Source of the DNA: Gemmatimonadota bacterium
GTDB taxonomy: Bacteria; Latescibacterota; UBA2968; UBA8231
Direction of reading: 5' to 3'
Length of the DNA stretch: 45,114 nt
NCBI GenBank assembly: GCA_028875335.1
Contig: JAPPEF010000382.1
Span: forward strand, 1 to 45,114
Below the pieces are notes generated by a model, which worked only from the letters and a program-made list of their open reading frames with translations, did not search any database and was not told the origin of the DNA. This document shows positions 25,645-33,942 of the stretch, piece by piece. Position 1 is the stretch's first letter. Every line of letters starts with the position of its first letter. The position numbers were made by a program, and so were the translations under genes.

Positions 25645-26664
25645 TCAGCACCTTGCCGTCGGTGCCCCCTCCGGCAGCAGCCCCTCAGCCTTCAATTCCG
25701 CCCACAGAGCCGGCGGAATCTCCGCCTGCATCACGCGTGCGTTGTCCTCCAGTTCGGCCACCGACGCCGCACCGGGCACCGCCGAAATCACCGCCTCGTG
25801 CCCAAAGGGAAATTGCAATGCCGCGGCCCGCAACTCAACGCCGTGCCGGTCGCAGACCGTCTTGAGCGCCTTGGCCTGTTGCACCAGATGCTCAGGCGCG
25901 GGCAGGTAATCAAAAGACACCGGCTGGTTCAAATCGCGGGCGAGGATGCCGCTATTGTACGGCCCACCCATGGTCAGCTTTACTCCGCGCTCTACGCACA
26001 GCGGCAAAAACTCGGGCAGCGCCGATTGATCCAGCAGCGTGTAGCGCCCGGCTAGCAGGATGTAATCCAGATCAAAGCGTTCGACCATCCGCCCGGTGCG
26101 CTCCCATTCGTTCATGCCCATGCCAATGGCCTTGACCGTGCCCGTCGACCGCAATTCGACCGTGGCCTCCAGCGCCTCGATAAAGTCCTCGTCGGTGTGC
26201 TGCCCTTTGAAGTCGCTGTCATGGACAAAGAAAATATCCACCGCCGCCAATCCCAGCCGTTCCAAGCTCGAATCGAGCGAGGCCTGCAAGCCCGCAGCGC
26301 TAAAATCAAAATCGTAAACGTAATGCGGAATCCCGTCCTCGCTATAAGGCTCCAAATCGTCCAGGTTTTCAGGCCGCAACACCCGCGATCCCTTGGTCGA
26401 GATGGCAAATGACTCGCGCAGGAACTCGCCCAGCACCCGCCCGTAGCGCACCTCGCTGCGCCCATCGCCGTACATCGGCGCGGTGTCAAAATAGCGCACG
26501 CCCATTTCATAGGCCCGGCGGATGATGGCCAACGCCTCGTCGTAGCCGCTGCCCACAAAAATTCCATCAGCTAAGACCATTCCACCCAACGGCGCGCCGC
26601 CCAATCCCAACCGCGTCACCTCCACGCCCGTATTGCCAATCGCTACTTTTTCAAAAGGGTCCAT
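25645..26664 (-). CDS. Aldo/keto reductase (L-fucose/D-threo-aldose dehydrogenase type)
   Basis: A 339-residue AKR with the full catalytic tetrad: D60 (YFDTAPMYG), Y65, K91 (ISTKGSR) and H148 (FFVHDSD). The start VAIGNTGVEVTRLGLGGAPLGG and the overall length match the subgroup containing L-fucose/galactose 1-dehydrogenases and pyridoxal 4-dehydrogenase, which oxidise aldoses to lactones with NAD(P). It is the last gene of the five-gene operon and starts 2 bases after the lactonase gene stop, with GGAG five bases before the ATG. Oxidation of a sugar to the lactone used by the neighbour is the natural reading. Confidence 0.87.
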   Translation of the reverse strand: MDPFEKVAIGNTGVEVTRLGLGGAPLGGMVLADGIFVGSGYDEALAIIRRAYEMGVRYFDTAPMYGDGRSEVRYGRVLGEFLRESFAISTKGSRVLRPENLDDLEPYSEDGIPHYVYDFDFSAAGLQASLDSSLERLGLAAVDIFFVHDSDFKGQHTDEDFIEALEATVELRSTGTVKAIGMGMNEWERTGRMVERFDLDYILLAGRYTLLDQSALPEFLPLCVERGVKLTMGGPYNSGILARDLNQPVSFDYLPAPEHLVQQAKALKTVCDRHGVELRAAALQFPFGHEAVISAVPGAASVAELEDNARVMQAEIPPALWAELKAEGLLPEGAPTARC

Positions 26665-26666
26665 AT

Positions 26667-27563
26667 TTACTCCAGTCCGTAGAGCCGCTCGGCATTGCCG
26701 GCGAGCAATTTAGCCTGCTCTTCCTCCGGCCGCCCGGAGACGATCTCCCGCAGCGCGGCCACCCATGCCCCCAAACTCGCCCCGAAGTTGCACACCGGCC
26801 AGTCGCCCCCAAACACCACCCGGTCCGGCCCAAAGCTGTCCAAGCAGTGATTGACCGTAGGTGCCAGCGTGTCGGCGCTCCACCCTGCGGGTGCCCGAGC
26901 GACGATCCCGGATATTTTGCAGACTACGTGTTCCCGTGCGCCCAATGCGGCCATGTCGCTCTGCCACTGCTCTTTGGTATGGCTGAACGGGTTGGCCGGA
27001 TCGTGCTCAGCCGCGCCGTTGACAATCTGCGGGTCAGCGTTGCCGCAGTGATCGACGATGAAAAGCGTACCCGGGCACTGATCCACCAAGCCGACCGCGT
27101 CTCCTAACTCGCTCGGCCGCAGACACAGATCGAAGCTCATACCGATCTCACCCAGGTACTGCACATCCCGGACGAGACCCTCCTTCAGACAATGGCCCGG
27201 CTCGGCGTCGGGTACGTGTAACACCTGCCGCACGCCCTTGATAGCATCCTCGTCCTTAAAGCGGTCGATATAAGCGCGAAAACCCTCCTCCCCCGGACTG
27301 CCCCCGATCACCGCCCCGGCCATTGGATTGTCGTCGGCCCTGCACAGGCCAGCGACAAACTCTGCTTCCGCAATGTGCTGCGCGGCAGCGACATCGACTT
27401 CCATATAAATAGTGCGGACAATGCCAGCTCCGGCACCTGCGGCCAAGTAATCGCTCATCAAGTAATTTTTCCGCAGCGGCTCCATTCCCTCGCCCTCCAG
27501 CCACGGCAGCGCGAACTGCGCCAAATCCCACATGTGTTGATGCGTATCGACGATAGGCAGCAT
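26667..27563 (-). CDS. Amidohydrolase-2 family lactonase (L-fuconolactonase-like)
   Basis: A 298-residue TIM-barrel metal hydrolase of the COG3618 type. HxH is H8/H10 (VDTHQHMWD), then VDHCGN in mid-barrel and VVFGGDWPVC near the end carrying the catalytic Asp. The family includes L-fucono-1,5-lactonase and related sugar-lactone and 4-sulfomuconolactone hydrolases, which open lactones to acids. Placed between the AKR and the PL22-like lyase, it would hydrolyse the lactone from the AKR. AGAGGA precedes the ATG. Confidence 0.87.
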   Translation of the reverse strand: MLPIVDTHQHMWDLAQFALPWLEGEGMEPLRKNYLMSDYLAAGAGAGIVRTIYMEVDVAAAQHIAEAEFVAGLCRADDNPMAGAVIGGSPGEEGFRAYIDRFKDEDAIKGVRQVLHVPDAEPGHCLKEGLVRDVQYLGEIGMSFDLCLRPSELGDAVGLVDQCPGTLFIVDHCGNADPQIVNGAAEHDPANPFSHTKEQWQSDMAALGAREHVVCKISGIVARAPAGWSADTLAPTVNHCLDSFGPDRVVFGGDWPVCNFGASLGAWVAALREIVSGRPEEEQAKLLAGNAERLYGLE

Positions 27564-27584
27564 GATTCTTCCTCTATTTAGTGG

Positions 27585-28676
27585 TTAAATCTCAACTCGA
27601 CACTCGTATACCTGCGCCCATCCACTTTGATCCGACGCAAAGACCACGTAGCGTCCATCCGGCGAAAAATTCGGGTGCGGATGCGTGTGCTGCGGCGCAT
27701 AGACCTCGACCGGGCCGTCGTCGTACGGGCAGTGGTCAGTATTCCAGTGTTTGCCCTCGTTGCTCGACCGCGACAGGCAGAGCAGTTGCGGCGCGCCGAC
27801 CCCATCGTTGGGATCAAACACCTGCAACCCGCTATCGGGAAACGTCGTATCCGCCACCATCCGCGCGCCGTCGCGGCTGACCATCGGATGCCAAGCGTTG
27901 AACGAACAGACCTGGCGCACGGCTCCGGTATCGACATCGACGCCGATAACCCCGTGCGGCCAGCGCGTCGTCAGCAGCTCCCGCTTGCGCGGGTGCCAAG
28001 TCTCGTGGACGATCCACTCGTTCCCTTCGCGCACGTACGCCAGCCGAAGGTCGCTACCGTCCCGATTTACCACCCACATCCGCTCGTAATACGGCCCGGC
28101 ATAGCGCAACAGCGAACTGTCATTCGGATGAAATTCTGGATGGCCAATCGAATCCCGCTCCACGATCACCTCACTCGCGCCATTACAGGTGGCGATCACC
28201 ATCAAGCGCGCTACGTCGCCCATCTTCACCGGCACCGCCCACCACTGGTCGTCGTAACTGAGCGCCGTCGTCCCCATCGCCGCTGCAACCATGCCTTTTT
28301 CGCGCATGGCCTCGGAGACAAAAGAAGCCAACTGCTCTTCCTCGCAGGTCTCAGTATCCACCCGCCAAGCCCCTTGCCCATCGGTGAAATAGACATAGCG
28401 GCCATCGTGCGACGGCGAGATCGAAAACTCGGCTAACCCCTCGTGGTCAGTTAGCTGCAGCAACTGCCCAGAATCGCGCAATTCCAGAAAAAGTTCCGCG
28501 CGGCCCGTGCGGTGCGAGACAAACACCAGATGCCGCATCGCATCGTCGTACGCGGGGATATAATAGAATGGATGGTGGTGAATGGACGCGTGCGCCGTAA
28601 TCTGGCGGACTTCAGCACCCGTCTGTGCGTCGCGCAAGGTCCGCGACTCGGGCGGATAAAGCGTGCCCCGTCCCAC
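27585..28676 (-). CDS. Oligogalacturonate lyase-like protein (PL22 family)
   Basis: A 363-residue seven-bladed propeller with no signal peptide, so probably cytoplasmic. The C-terminal blade has QHTHPHPNFSPDG, giving Q329-x-x-H332-x-H334, which matches the Mn-binding Q/H/H set known for oligogalacturonate lyase. A further His is in NAWHPMVSRDG. Propeller repeats (SPSHDGRYVYF, SRDGARMVAD, SPDGRYVVFASD) are clear. PL22 enzymes split unsaturated di- and oligogalacturonates. The start is GTG, 2 bases after the upstream Gfo stop and without a clear ribosome binding site, so translation probably depends on coupling. Confidence 0.85.
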   Translation of the reverse strand: MGRGTLYPPESRTLRDAQTGAEVRQITAHASIHHHPFYYIPAYDDAMRHLVFVSHRTGRAELFLELRDSGQLLQLTDHEGLAEFSISPSHDGRYVYFTDGQGAWRVDTETCEEEQLASFVSEAMREKGMVAAAMGTTALSYDDQWWAVPVKMGDVARLMVIATCNGASEVIVERDSIGHPEFHPNDSSLLRYAGPYYERMWVVNRDGSDLRLAYVREGNEWIVHETWHPRKRELLTTRWPHGVIGVDVDTGAVRQVCSFNAWHPMVSRDGARMVADTTFPDSGLQVFDPNDGVGAPQLLCLSRSSNEGKHWNTDHCPYDDGPVEVYAPQHTHPHPNFSPDGRYVVFASDQSGWAQVYECRVEI

Positions 28677-28678
28677 GG

Positions 28679-29959
28679 TCAGGGCTGGGCGTAGTTGACC
28701 GACATCATGCCCTCTACGTCCATCGGATCGATGCCGTATTGTTTGGCAAGGCTCTGGTGCTCCGGAGCGTCCGCGGCCGCCTCGTCGCTCAGTGGCAGAG
28801 CTATTCGCTGCCCCTCGTTCTGCGCCGACAAATCGCAGGCCATATTCATCGCCAGTGACATCAACGCGTCTTCGTCGTCGAATTCGCTCTGCTGCACCTC
28901 CCGCACGGCGAGCGCAAAGTCGGCAATGTGGCTCATCGCCGACGCGCCGTAGTCCTTGCGCAGATTCGAATACTCATTGGTGCGGAAGGGATTTTCGTAT
29001 TCGATCCGGCCCATGCTGGTGTCGGCATAGCTCCGGGTCCAGCTACAGCCGTCGTCCTCGTCGATGACATCGACGATCTCGTCGGCAATCGAGCGAATCG
29101 TCTCCACCCCGTGCTCAGGGTCAACCCCAGCGTCCGAACAGCGCCTAAGCTGCATCTTGGCGATCGTAAAGCCCCCCTTGCTCGCTCCCACCCCCGGATC
29201 CTGCGCCCGGTAGAGCAGCGTTCCGCGCTCGCCCTGCCATTCGGTATACCCAGGCCGCGGATGCCGCCCCAACCAGCCTTTGCCATTGGCAAGCTGATCG
29301 GCGACCATCTCGCCATCGGCAAAACCGAAGTAATGCGCCGTGAAGTGCTCGCCGGAGTGAAAGCGGTGCGGCATGGAGCGGAAGGACGGCGTCGCGATCG
29401 AATGCCCGATGGCCTGCGCCCACACGGGATGCCCAAAAAAGCGTATCCAGCGCGAGTTGTTGTGATACCCGGTGTGGTCGGCGTAACTGAAGATGCGGCC
29501 GATGCGGCCGATAAACCCGCTGTCCTTTACCGTAAGGGCGAAGCGGTCGCAGGCAAAGCGGAAGAAGTTTTCCGCCACGCGCACCACCACCCCCTGCTCC
29601 CGCGCCACCCGGATCATCTCCCGCGCCTGGGCTATCAAACTGCACCAAGAGGTCTCGCACATGTTGTGGATGCCGTGGCTCGACAGATAGACTGAGTAGG
29701 CGTAGTGCGACTGCACCGGCGTGACGACCAATGCGGCCTCGGCGATCCCGTCCTTGACCAACTCGCGCACATCGTAATAAGCCCGCGCACCGAGCGCGGC
29801 AGCCGCCCGGTCGCAATGCTCCCGAACCGGATCGACACAGGCTACCACCTCGACCCAGTCTTTAAGCGCCGGCAGCAAGGGCTGATAAATGGTGCTGGCG
29901 CGATTGCCCGTGCCGATCAGGGCGACTTGTACCGGATTATCTAGCTTGGGAACTTCCAT
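28679..29959 (-). CDS. Gfo/Idh/MocA-family oxidoreductase (2), EKP Lys missing
   Basis: A 426-residue protein with Rossmann start VALIGTGNRAS and the Gfo/Idh/MocA C-terminal domain. The signature EKP motif is replaced: the aligned segment reads NMCETSWCSLIAQ, so the conserved Lys that helps hold NAD(P) and substrate is Thr and the Pro is Ser. It may use another residue, or may not be a dehydrogenase. GAGAGGA lies six bases before the ATG. It is second in the operon, 15 bases after the DapA-family gene. A role in sugar or uronate oxidation is inferred from context. Confidence 0.87.
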   Translation of the reverse strand: MEVPKLDNPVQVALIGTGNRASTIYQPLLPALKDWVEVVACVDPVREHCDRAAAALGARAYYDVRELVKDGIAEAALVVTPVQSHYAYSVYLSSHGIHNMCETSWCSLIAQAREMIRVAREQGVVVRVAENFFRFACDRFALTVKDSGFIGRIGRIFSYADHTGYHNNSRWIRFFGHPVWAQAIGHSIATPSFRSMPHRFHSGEHFTAHYFGFADGEMVADQLANGKGWLGRHPRPGYTEWQGERGTLLYRAQDPGVGASKGGFTIAKMQLRRCSDAGVDPEHGVETIRSIADEIVDVIDEDDGCSWTRSYADTSMGRIEYENPFRTNEYSNLRKDYGASAMSHIADFALAVREVQQSEFDDEDALMSLAMNMACDLSAQNEGQRIALPLSDEAAADAPEHQSLAKQYGIDPMDVEGMMSVNYAQP

Positions 29960-29974
29960 GACAGATCCTCTCTT

Positions 29975-30934
29975 TTATTTTCGAACGCACTTGTAACCAA
30001 GCGCCTCCAACCCCTGCCGAATGCCCGCGATCTCCGCCGGTGCCAAGTCCCGCAGAGGCCGCCGCATCTTCGGCGAGGGGAACTTGCCCAGCAGCCAGCG
30101 GGCGCACTTCATGCGCTGATGCGCGCTCGACGACGGCTCGCCAAAAGCATAGACGATGCGATTGAGCGGCTCGACCTTTTTCTGCACCTCCTTGGCCCCA
30201 GCCAAATCCCCGTCCAACGCCCGCTGCACCAACTCGACGATCAGCTCGGGCACAAAACCAGCAAATCCGACCAGCGCCCCATCGGCCGCCTCCAGCAAGC
30301 TGGGCAGCAAAAACTCGTCGTGGCAGGTGATGATCGGCACATCCGAGTTGACCTTTTTCAACTCTTGGTAGTCGTAGAGCCAGCGGCTCATGTCGCGGGT
30401 GCCCATCTTGATGCACTTAACTCTGGGAATCTGCACGAGCGCCTTCATCTCGTCGAGCGTATAGCCAGCCTTGGTCCACGCCGGATACTGATGCACCACA
30501 ATGTCGATCCCGGCCGAGGCCACATCCTCAAAAAAGCCCACCGCGGTCTCGCTCGACCGGCCGAAGCGCAACCAGTGGTGCGGCGGCATCAACAAGATCG
30601 CATCGGCCCCGGCTTCCTTGGCCGCCAGCGCGTGGTCAATGCCCTCCAAGCTGCCTTCGACCGACACGCCGGAGATCGTCTTCACCGCGCGCTTAGAAGC
30701 CTTGACCGTCTCGGCCACAATCTGCGTCACCCGATTGCGCTCGGCCGGGCGCAGCGACATGATCTCGCCGGTATGGCCATTGCAGGTCAAGCCATCGACG
30801 CCATCGACTGCGGCCAATTCGACTATATAATCCCGCAGCCCTTCTTCGTCAATCGACTCATCGGCGTGGAAGGGGCACAGCGTCGCGGGAAACACACCCG
30901 CCCACGGGTGATCCCGCCAACTAGTAACAGACAT
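29975..30934 (-). CDS. DapA/NAL-family aldolase or dehydratase (2-keto-3-deoxy-acid type)
   Basis: A 319-residue class I aldolase-type TIM barrel. The Schiff-base Lys176 lies in VKCIKMGTRD and the catalytic Tyr in VVHQYPAW. GLTCNGHTGEIMSL corresponds to the family's substrate-carboxylate loop (usually GTTGE). True dihydrodipicolinate synthase would sit with lysine genes; here it leads a sugar-acid operon and faces an enolase-type dehydratase, so cleavage of a 2-keto-3-deoxy sugar acid (e.g. of fuconate or galactonate type) is the better guess. AAGGAAGG precedes the ATG. Confidence 0.88.
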   Translation of the reverse strand: MSVTSWRDHPWAGVFPATLCPFHADESIDEEGLRDYIVELAAVDGVDGLTCNGHTGEIMSLRPAERNRVTQIVAETVKASKRAVKTISGVSVEGSLEGIDHALAAKEAGADAILLMPPHHWLRFGRSSETAVGFFEDVASAGIDIVVHQYPAWTKAGYTLDEMKALVQIPRVKCIKMGTRDMSRWLYDYQELKKVNSDVPIITCHDEFLLPSLLEAADGALVGFAGFVPELIVELVQRALDGDLAGAKEVQKKVEPLNRIVYAFGEPSSSAHQRMKCARWLLGKFPSPKMRRPLRDLAPAEIAGIRQGLEALGYKCVRK

Positions 30935-31063
30935 AGGGCCTTCCTTTGACTAGGTGAGGCCGGGAATTAAGGGAGGAGCGCTTGGCCCGTCAAGCGGCCT
31001 TGACACCGCCGCTGCCCCGTTCGACACTACTGCCCATCACCCCACACCAAGGAAGGCCCGCCC
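30935..31063. promoter_or_regulatory. Divergent control region between aldolase operon and dehydratase gene
   Basis: The 129-bp gap carries both ribosome binding sites in mirror form: GGGCCTTCCTT (30936-30946) and AAGGAAGGCCC (31049-31059) are exact reverse complements. Between them GTCAAG (30989-30994) and CTTGAC (30999-31004) form a short operator-like repeat with a 4-base centre. No convincing -35/-10 pair is seen. A shared regulator for both directions is likely but not encoded here. Confidence 0.45.
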
Positions 31064-32317
31064 ATGACTGCCACTATCACTCACGTCGAACGCTTCACCC
31101 TGCAAGTGCCATTTGTCGAGCGCGTCCGCCGCGACATGGAACGCGCCGGCATCCACACCTGGTCCGAGCTTGAGATCACCCGCGTCGAAACCGACGCTGG
31201 TGTCGTCGGCTGGGGCGAGACCATTCAGAACTATACCTGGGGCCGCGTCCAAACCCACGAGCGCGTCCTCGGCCAATCGCCCTTTGCCGTCATGTGGGAC
31301 GACTCCTTGGGCGCTGGCCTGCAGATGGCCCTCTTTGACGCCGCAGGCAAACTGGCCGGCGTACCGCTCTACAAGCTCTTGGGCACCAAGTGCCGCGACT
31401 GGTGCGCCATCTCGTTTTGGGATCACGACATGTCGCCGGAGCGATACGCCATTGAAGCGCAAACCGCGGTTGAACTCGGCTACACCAGCATAAAGATCAA
31501 GACCCGGCCGTGGTTCGATGTCCGCGAGACCATCCGCCAAATCAGCGCCGTCACCCCCGACCACTTCCGCATCGACGCCGACTGGAACGCCTTTTTGAAC
31601 AACGCCTCCAACGCCATCCCCCTGCTGCGCGAACTGGAGCAGACCTTCCCCAAAATCAAAATTTTCGAAGACCCAATCCCGCGCCACGACGCCTCTGGCA
31701 ACCGCTTCCTGCGCACCCAAATCAGCACCGCCATCGCCCACCACTACGGCGTGATCCACCCCCGCGAAGCCATGGAGCTAGGCGGCGTCTGCGATGGCTG
31801 GATCTTGGGCGGCGGCGTCAACGCGATCACCAGCCAAGGCCACACATGCGAGGCGCTGCGCATGCCCTTCTTTCTGCAAATGGTCGGTGCCGGACCAACC
31901 ACCGCGCTCTCGCTGCACCTGAGCGCAGTGCTAGTCCAAGCCCAGTGGCCGACCATCACCTGCCACGAGCTGTACGAGCACAGCCTGCTCAAACAGCGGA
32001 TCGAGGTCCTCGGCGGTCACGCCCGGGTGCCCGAAGCGCCGGGCTTGGGCATTGAGATCGACGAAGAGGCGCTGGCAAAGTACCGCGTCGATCAAGCCGA
32101 CCACAGCCTGCCCAAACGGCTGGTCAAAGTCACCCGTGCCGGCGGCATCAACATCTACTTTGCCAACTCCGGACAGAAGTGGACTTTCTTCCAGGGCGGC
32201 AATCACCCCGTTGACGAATGGGGATCGAGCACCGAACTCCTCGACGACGACGGCAGCGCTGAATTCGCCGATCTCTACGCCCGAGCTGCCGAGTCGCCGG
32301 TGATGACGACGGAATAA
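31064..32317 (+). CDS. Enolase-superfamily (mandelate racemase/muconate lactonizing) sugar-acid dehydratase
   Basis: A 417-residue protein with the capping domain (residues 1-110) and the barrel. The barrel has KIK (SIKIKTRP), then metal ligands in FRIDADWN (Asp) and KIFEDPI (Glu). The expected third acidic ligand after the next strand is not obvious: the region reads ISTAIAHHYG, with His where Glu normally sits. WILGGGVN follows. In context a sugar-acid dehydratase (fuconate/galactonate type) is the likely role; the altered metal site leaves room for a different activity. AAGGAAGG lies 8 bases before the ATG. It is divergent from the aldolase operon. Confidence 0.86.
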   Translation: MTATITHVERFTLQVPFVERVRRDMERAGIHTWSELEITRVETDAGVVGWGETIQNYTWGRVQTHERVLGQSPFAVMWDDSLGAGLQMALFDAAGKLAGVPLYKLLGTKCRDWCAISFWDHDMSPERYAIEAQTAVELGYTSIKIKTRPWFDVRETIRQISAVTPDHFRIDADWNAFLNNASNAIPLLRELEQTFPKIKIFEDPIPRHDASGNRFLRTQISTAIAHHYGVIHPREAMELGGVCDGWILGGGVNAITSQGHTCEALRMPFFLQMVGAGPTTALSLHLSAVLVQAQWPTITCHELYEHSLLKQRIEVLGGHARVPEAPGLGIEIDEEALAKYRVDQADHSLPKRLVKVTRAGGINIYFANSGQKWTFFQGGNHPVDEWGSSTELLDDDGSAEFADLYARAAESPVMTTE

Positions 32318-32505
32318 GGCGGGCTAAGCGGCTATCATATATTGAGTCGCGCCACTCGTCCATAGACGCAAGATGCTCCTCGTCAAATGGGTTCTATTAT
32401 TCTAAAAATAAATAGTATATATTTCACCTAAGTGTGGAGTCGCCGGAATCCTTTCCTTCCTCCGGCCGTGCCCTCGCAACCCTCCCTCGATCGGAAAGCC
32501 GTCCC

Positions 32506-33942
32506 ATGCACTTCGACGCCTACGATCTCAATGCCGCGATTTATGATGAGATGTTCCTGCCCGACGGCACGCCCCGCGAGCACTGCCGTGAGTTATACGA
32601 CACCCTGTGCCGGCTTTCCGACGAGGAACTCAGCGCGATCCAAGAGCGCGTAACGCACTCCTTCTCCACCGAAGGCATCACCTTCACCGTCTATGGCGAC
32701 GACGAGGCCGATGAACGCATCATTCCCATCGACTGCGTGCCCCGGCTCCTCTCGGCTGCCGAGTGGCGGCATATAGAAAGCGGCCTAACCCAGCGCATCG
32801 GTGCCCTGAACCGCTTCCTAGAGGACGTGTACGGCGAAGCCCGCATCATTGCCGATGGCGTAATTCCGGCCGACGTAGTGCGCGGCTGTCCCCAGTACCG
32901 CATTGAGATGCGCGGCGTCTCCGTCCCCCACGGCACATGGGTCGCCGTCTGTGGCACGGATATAGTGCGCACCCGCGACGACGGCTTCTTGGTACTTGAG
33001 GATAACTTGCGCGTGCCCTCGGGCGTGTCCTACATGATCGCCAACCGCAAGGTGGTAAAAACCAGCTTGCGCCGCCTCTACCGAAGCTGCCGCGTGCGTG
33101 AGGTAGAGCATTACGGGCAGGTCCTACTCCAGACCTTGCGCGAGCTCGCCCCCGAAGGATGCACCGACCCCTGCATCGTCCTGCTCACTCCCGGAGTCTA
33201 TAACTCGGCCTTTTACGAACACATGTTCCTCGCGTATGAAATTGGCGCATCGCTCGTAGAAGGCCGCGACCTGCTGGTCAACGATGGCTTCGTGTACATG
33301 CGCACCACCAAGGGACTCCGGCGCGTCGATGTGATCTACCGCCGAGTAGATGACGATTTCCTCGACCCCCTCGTCTTCCGCCCCGACTCCCTACTCGGCG
33401 TGCCTGGGCTACTGCACGCCTTTAAGCTCGGAAACGTGTCTTTGGCAAACGCACCGGGGACGGGCGTAGCCGACGACAAAAGCGTCTATGCGTACGTCCC
33501 CGACATGATCCGCTACTACCTAGGTGAAGAGCCAATCCTCGCCAATGTGGAGACCTACCTGTGCCGACGGCCAGAGGACCTGGAGTACACCCTCGACAAC
33601 CTCGAAAACTTAGTGGTGAAGCGCGTGGGCGAATCCGGCGGCTACGGTATGCTCATCGGGCCGCACGCAACGCCCGCCGAGCGCGCGGCCTACGCCGAGG
33701 AGCTTCGCGCCGACCCAGCCGATTTCATCTCTCAGCCAGTCCTCTCGCTGTCAAGCGCACCCTGCTTCATTGAGGGCCGCGCCGAGCCGCGTCGCGTTGA
33801 CCTGCGTCCTTTTGTCCTCCACGGCCGCGAGACCCGCATCGTGCCCGGGGCCTTTTGTCGCGTGGCACTGCGCCGGGGCAGCCTCGTGGTCAATTCCAGC
33901 CAAGGTGGAGGCGGCAAGGACCTCTGGGTACTGGAGGACTGA
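32506..33942 (+). CDS. Circularly permuted ATP-grasp protein (DUF404/DUF407 type)
   Basis: About 478 residues from ATG 32506; a GTG at 32434 would add 24 unlikely residues. Family motifs include YDEMFLPDGTPREHC near the start, RIGALNRFLEDVYGE, LVLEDNLRVPSGVSYMI, DVIYRRVDDDFLDP, NAPGTGVADDKSVYAYVP and VVKRVGESGGYGM. These are the nucleotide and metal regions of the permuted ATP-grasp fold. The family is predicted to form amide bonds in an uncharacterised peptide or tag pathway, always with the two following genes. The upstream gap 32318-32505 is AT-rich (TATATA near 32416) and probably holds the promoter. Confidence 0.92.
   Translation: MHFDAYDLNAAIYDEMFLPDGTPREHCRELYDTLCRLSDEELSAIQERVTHSFSTEGITFTVYGDDEADERIIPIDCVPRLLSAAEWRHIESGLTQRIGALNRFLEDVYGEARIIADGVIPADVVRGCPQYRIEMRGVSVPHGTWVAVCGTDIVRTRDDGFLVLEDNLRVPSGVSYMIANRKVVKTSLRRLYRSCRVREVEHYGQVLLQTLRELAPEGCTDPCIVLLTPGVYNSAFYEHMFLAYEIGASLVEGRDLLVNDGFVYMRTTKGLRRVDVIYRRVDDDFLDPLVFRPDSLLGVPGLLHAFKLGNVSLANAPGTGVADDKSVYAYVPDMIRYYLGEEPILANVETYLCRRPEDLEYTLDNLENLVVKRVGESGGYGMLIGPHATPAERAAYAEELRADPADFISQPVLSLSSAPCFIEGRAEPRRVDLRPFVLHGRETRIVPGAFCRVALRRGSLVVNSSQGGGGKDLWVLED

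Noticed and set aside
27627..28436. Long plus-strand frame (269 residues) opposite the PL22-like gene
   Set aside because: It is the mirror of a well-supported gene, lacks motifs and reflects codon bias in GC-rich DNA. The same applies to plus-strand frames at 28928-29695, 30119-30949, 1223-1891 and 24111-25037.
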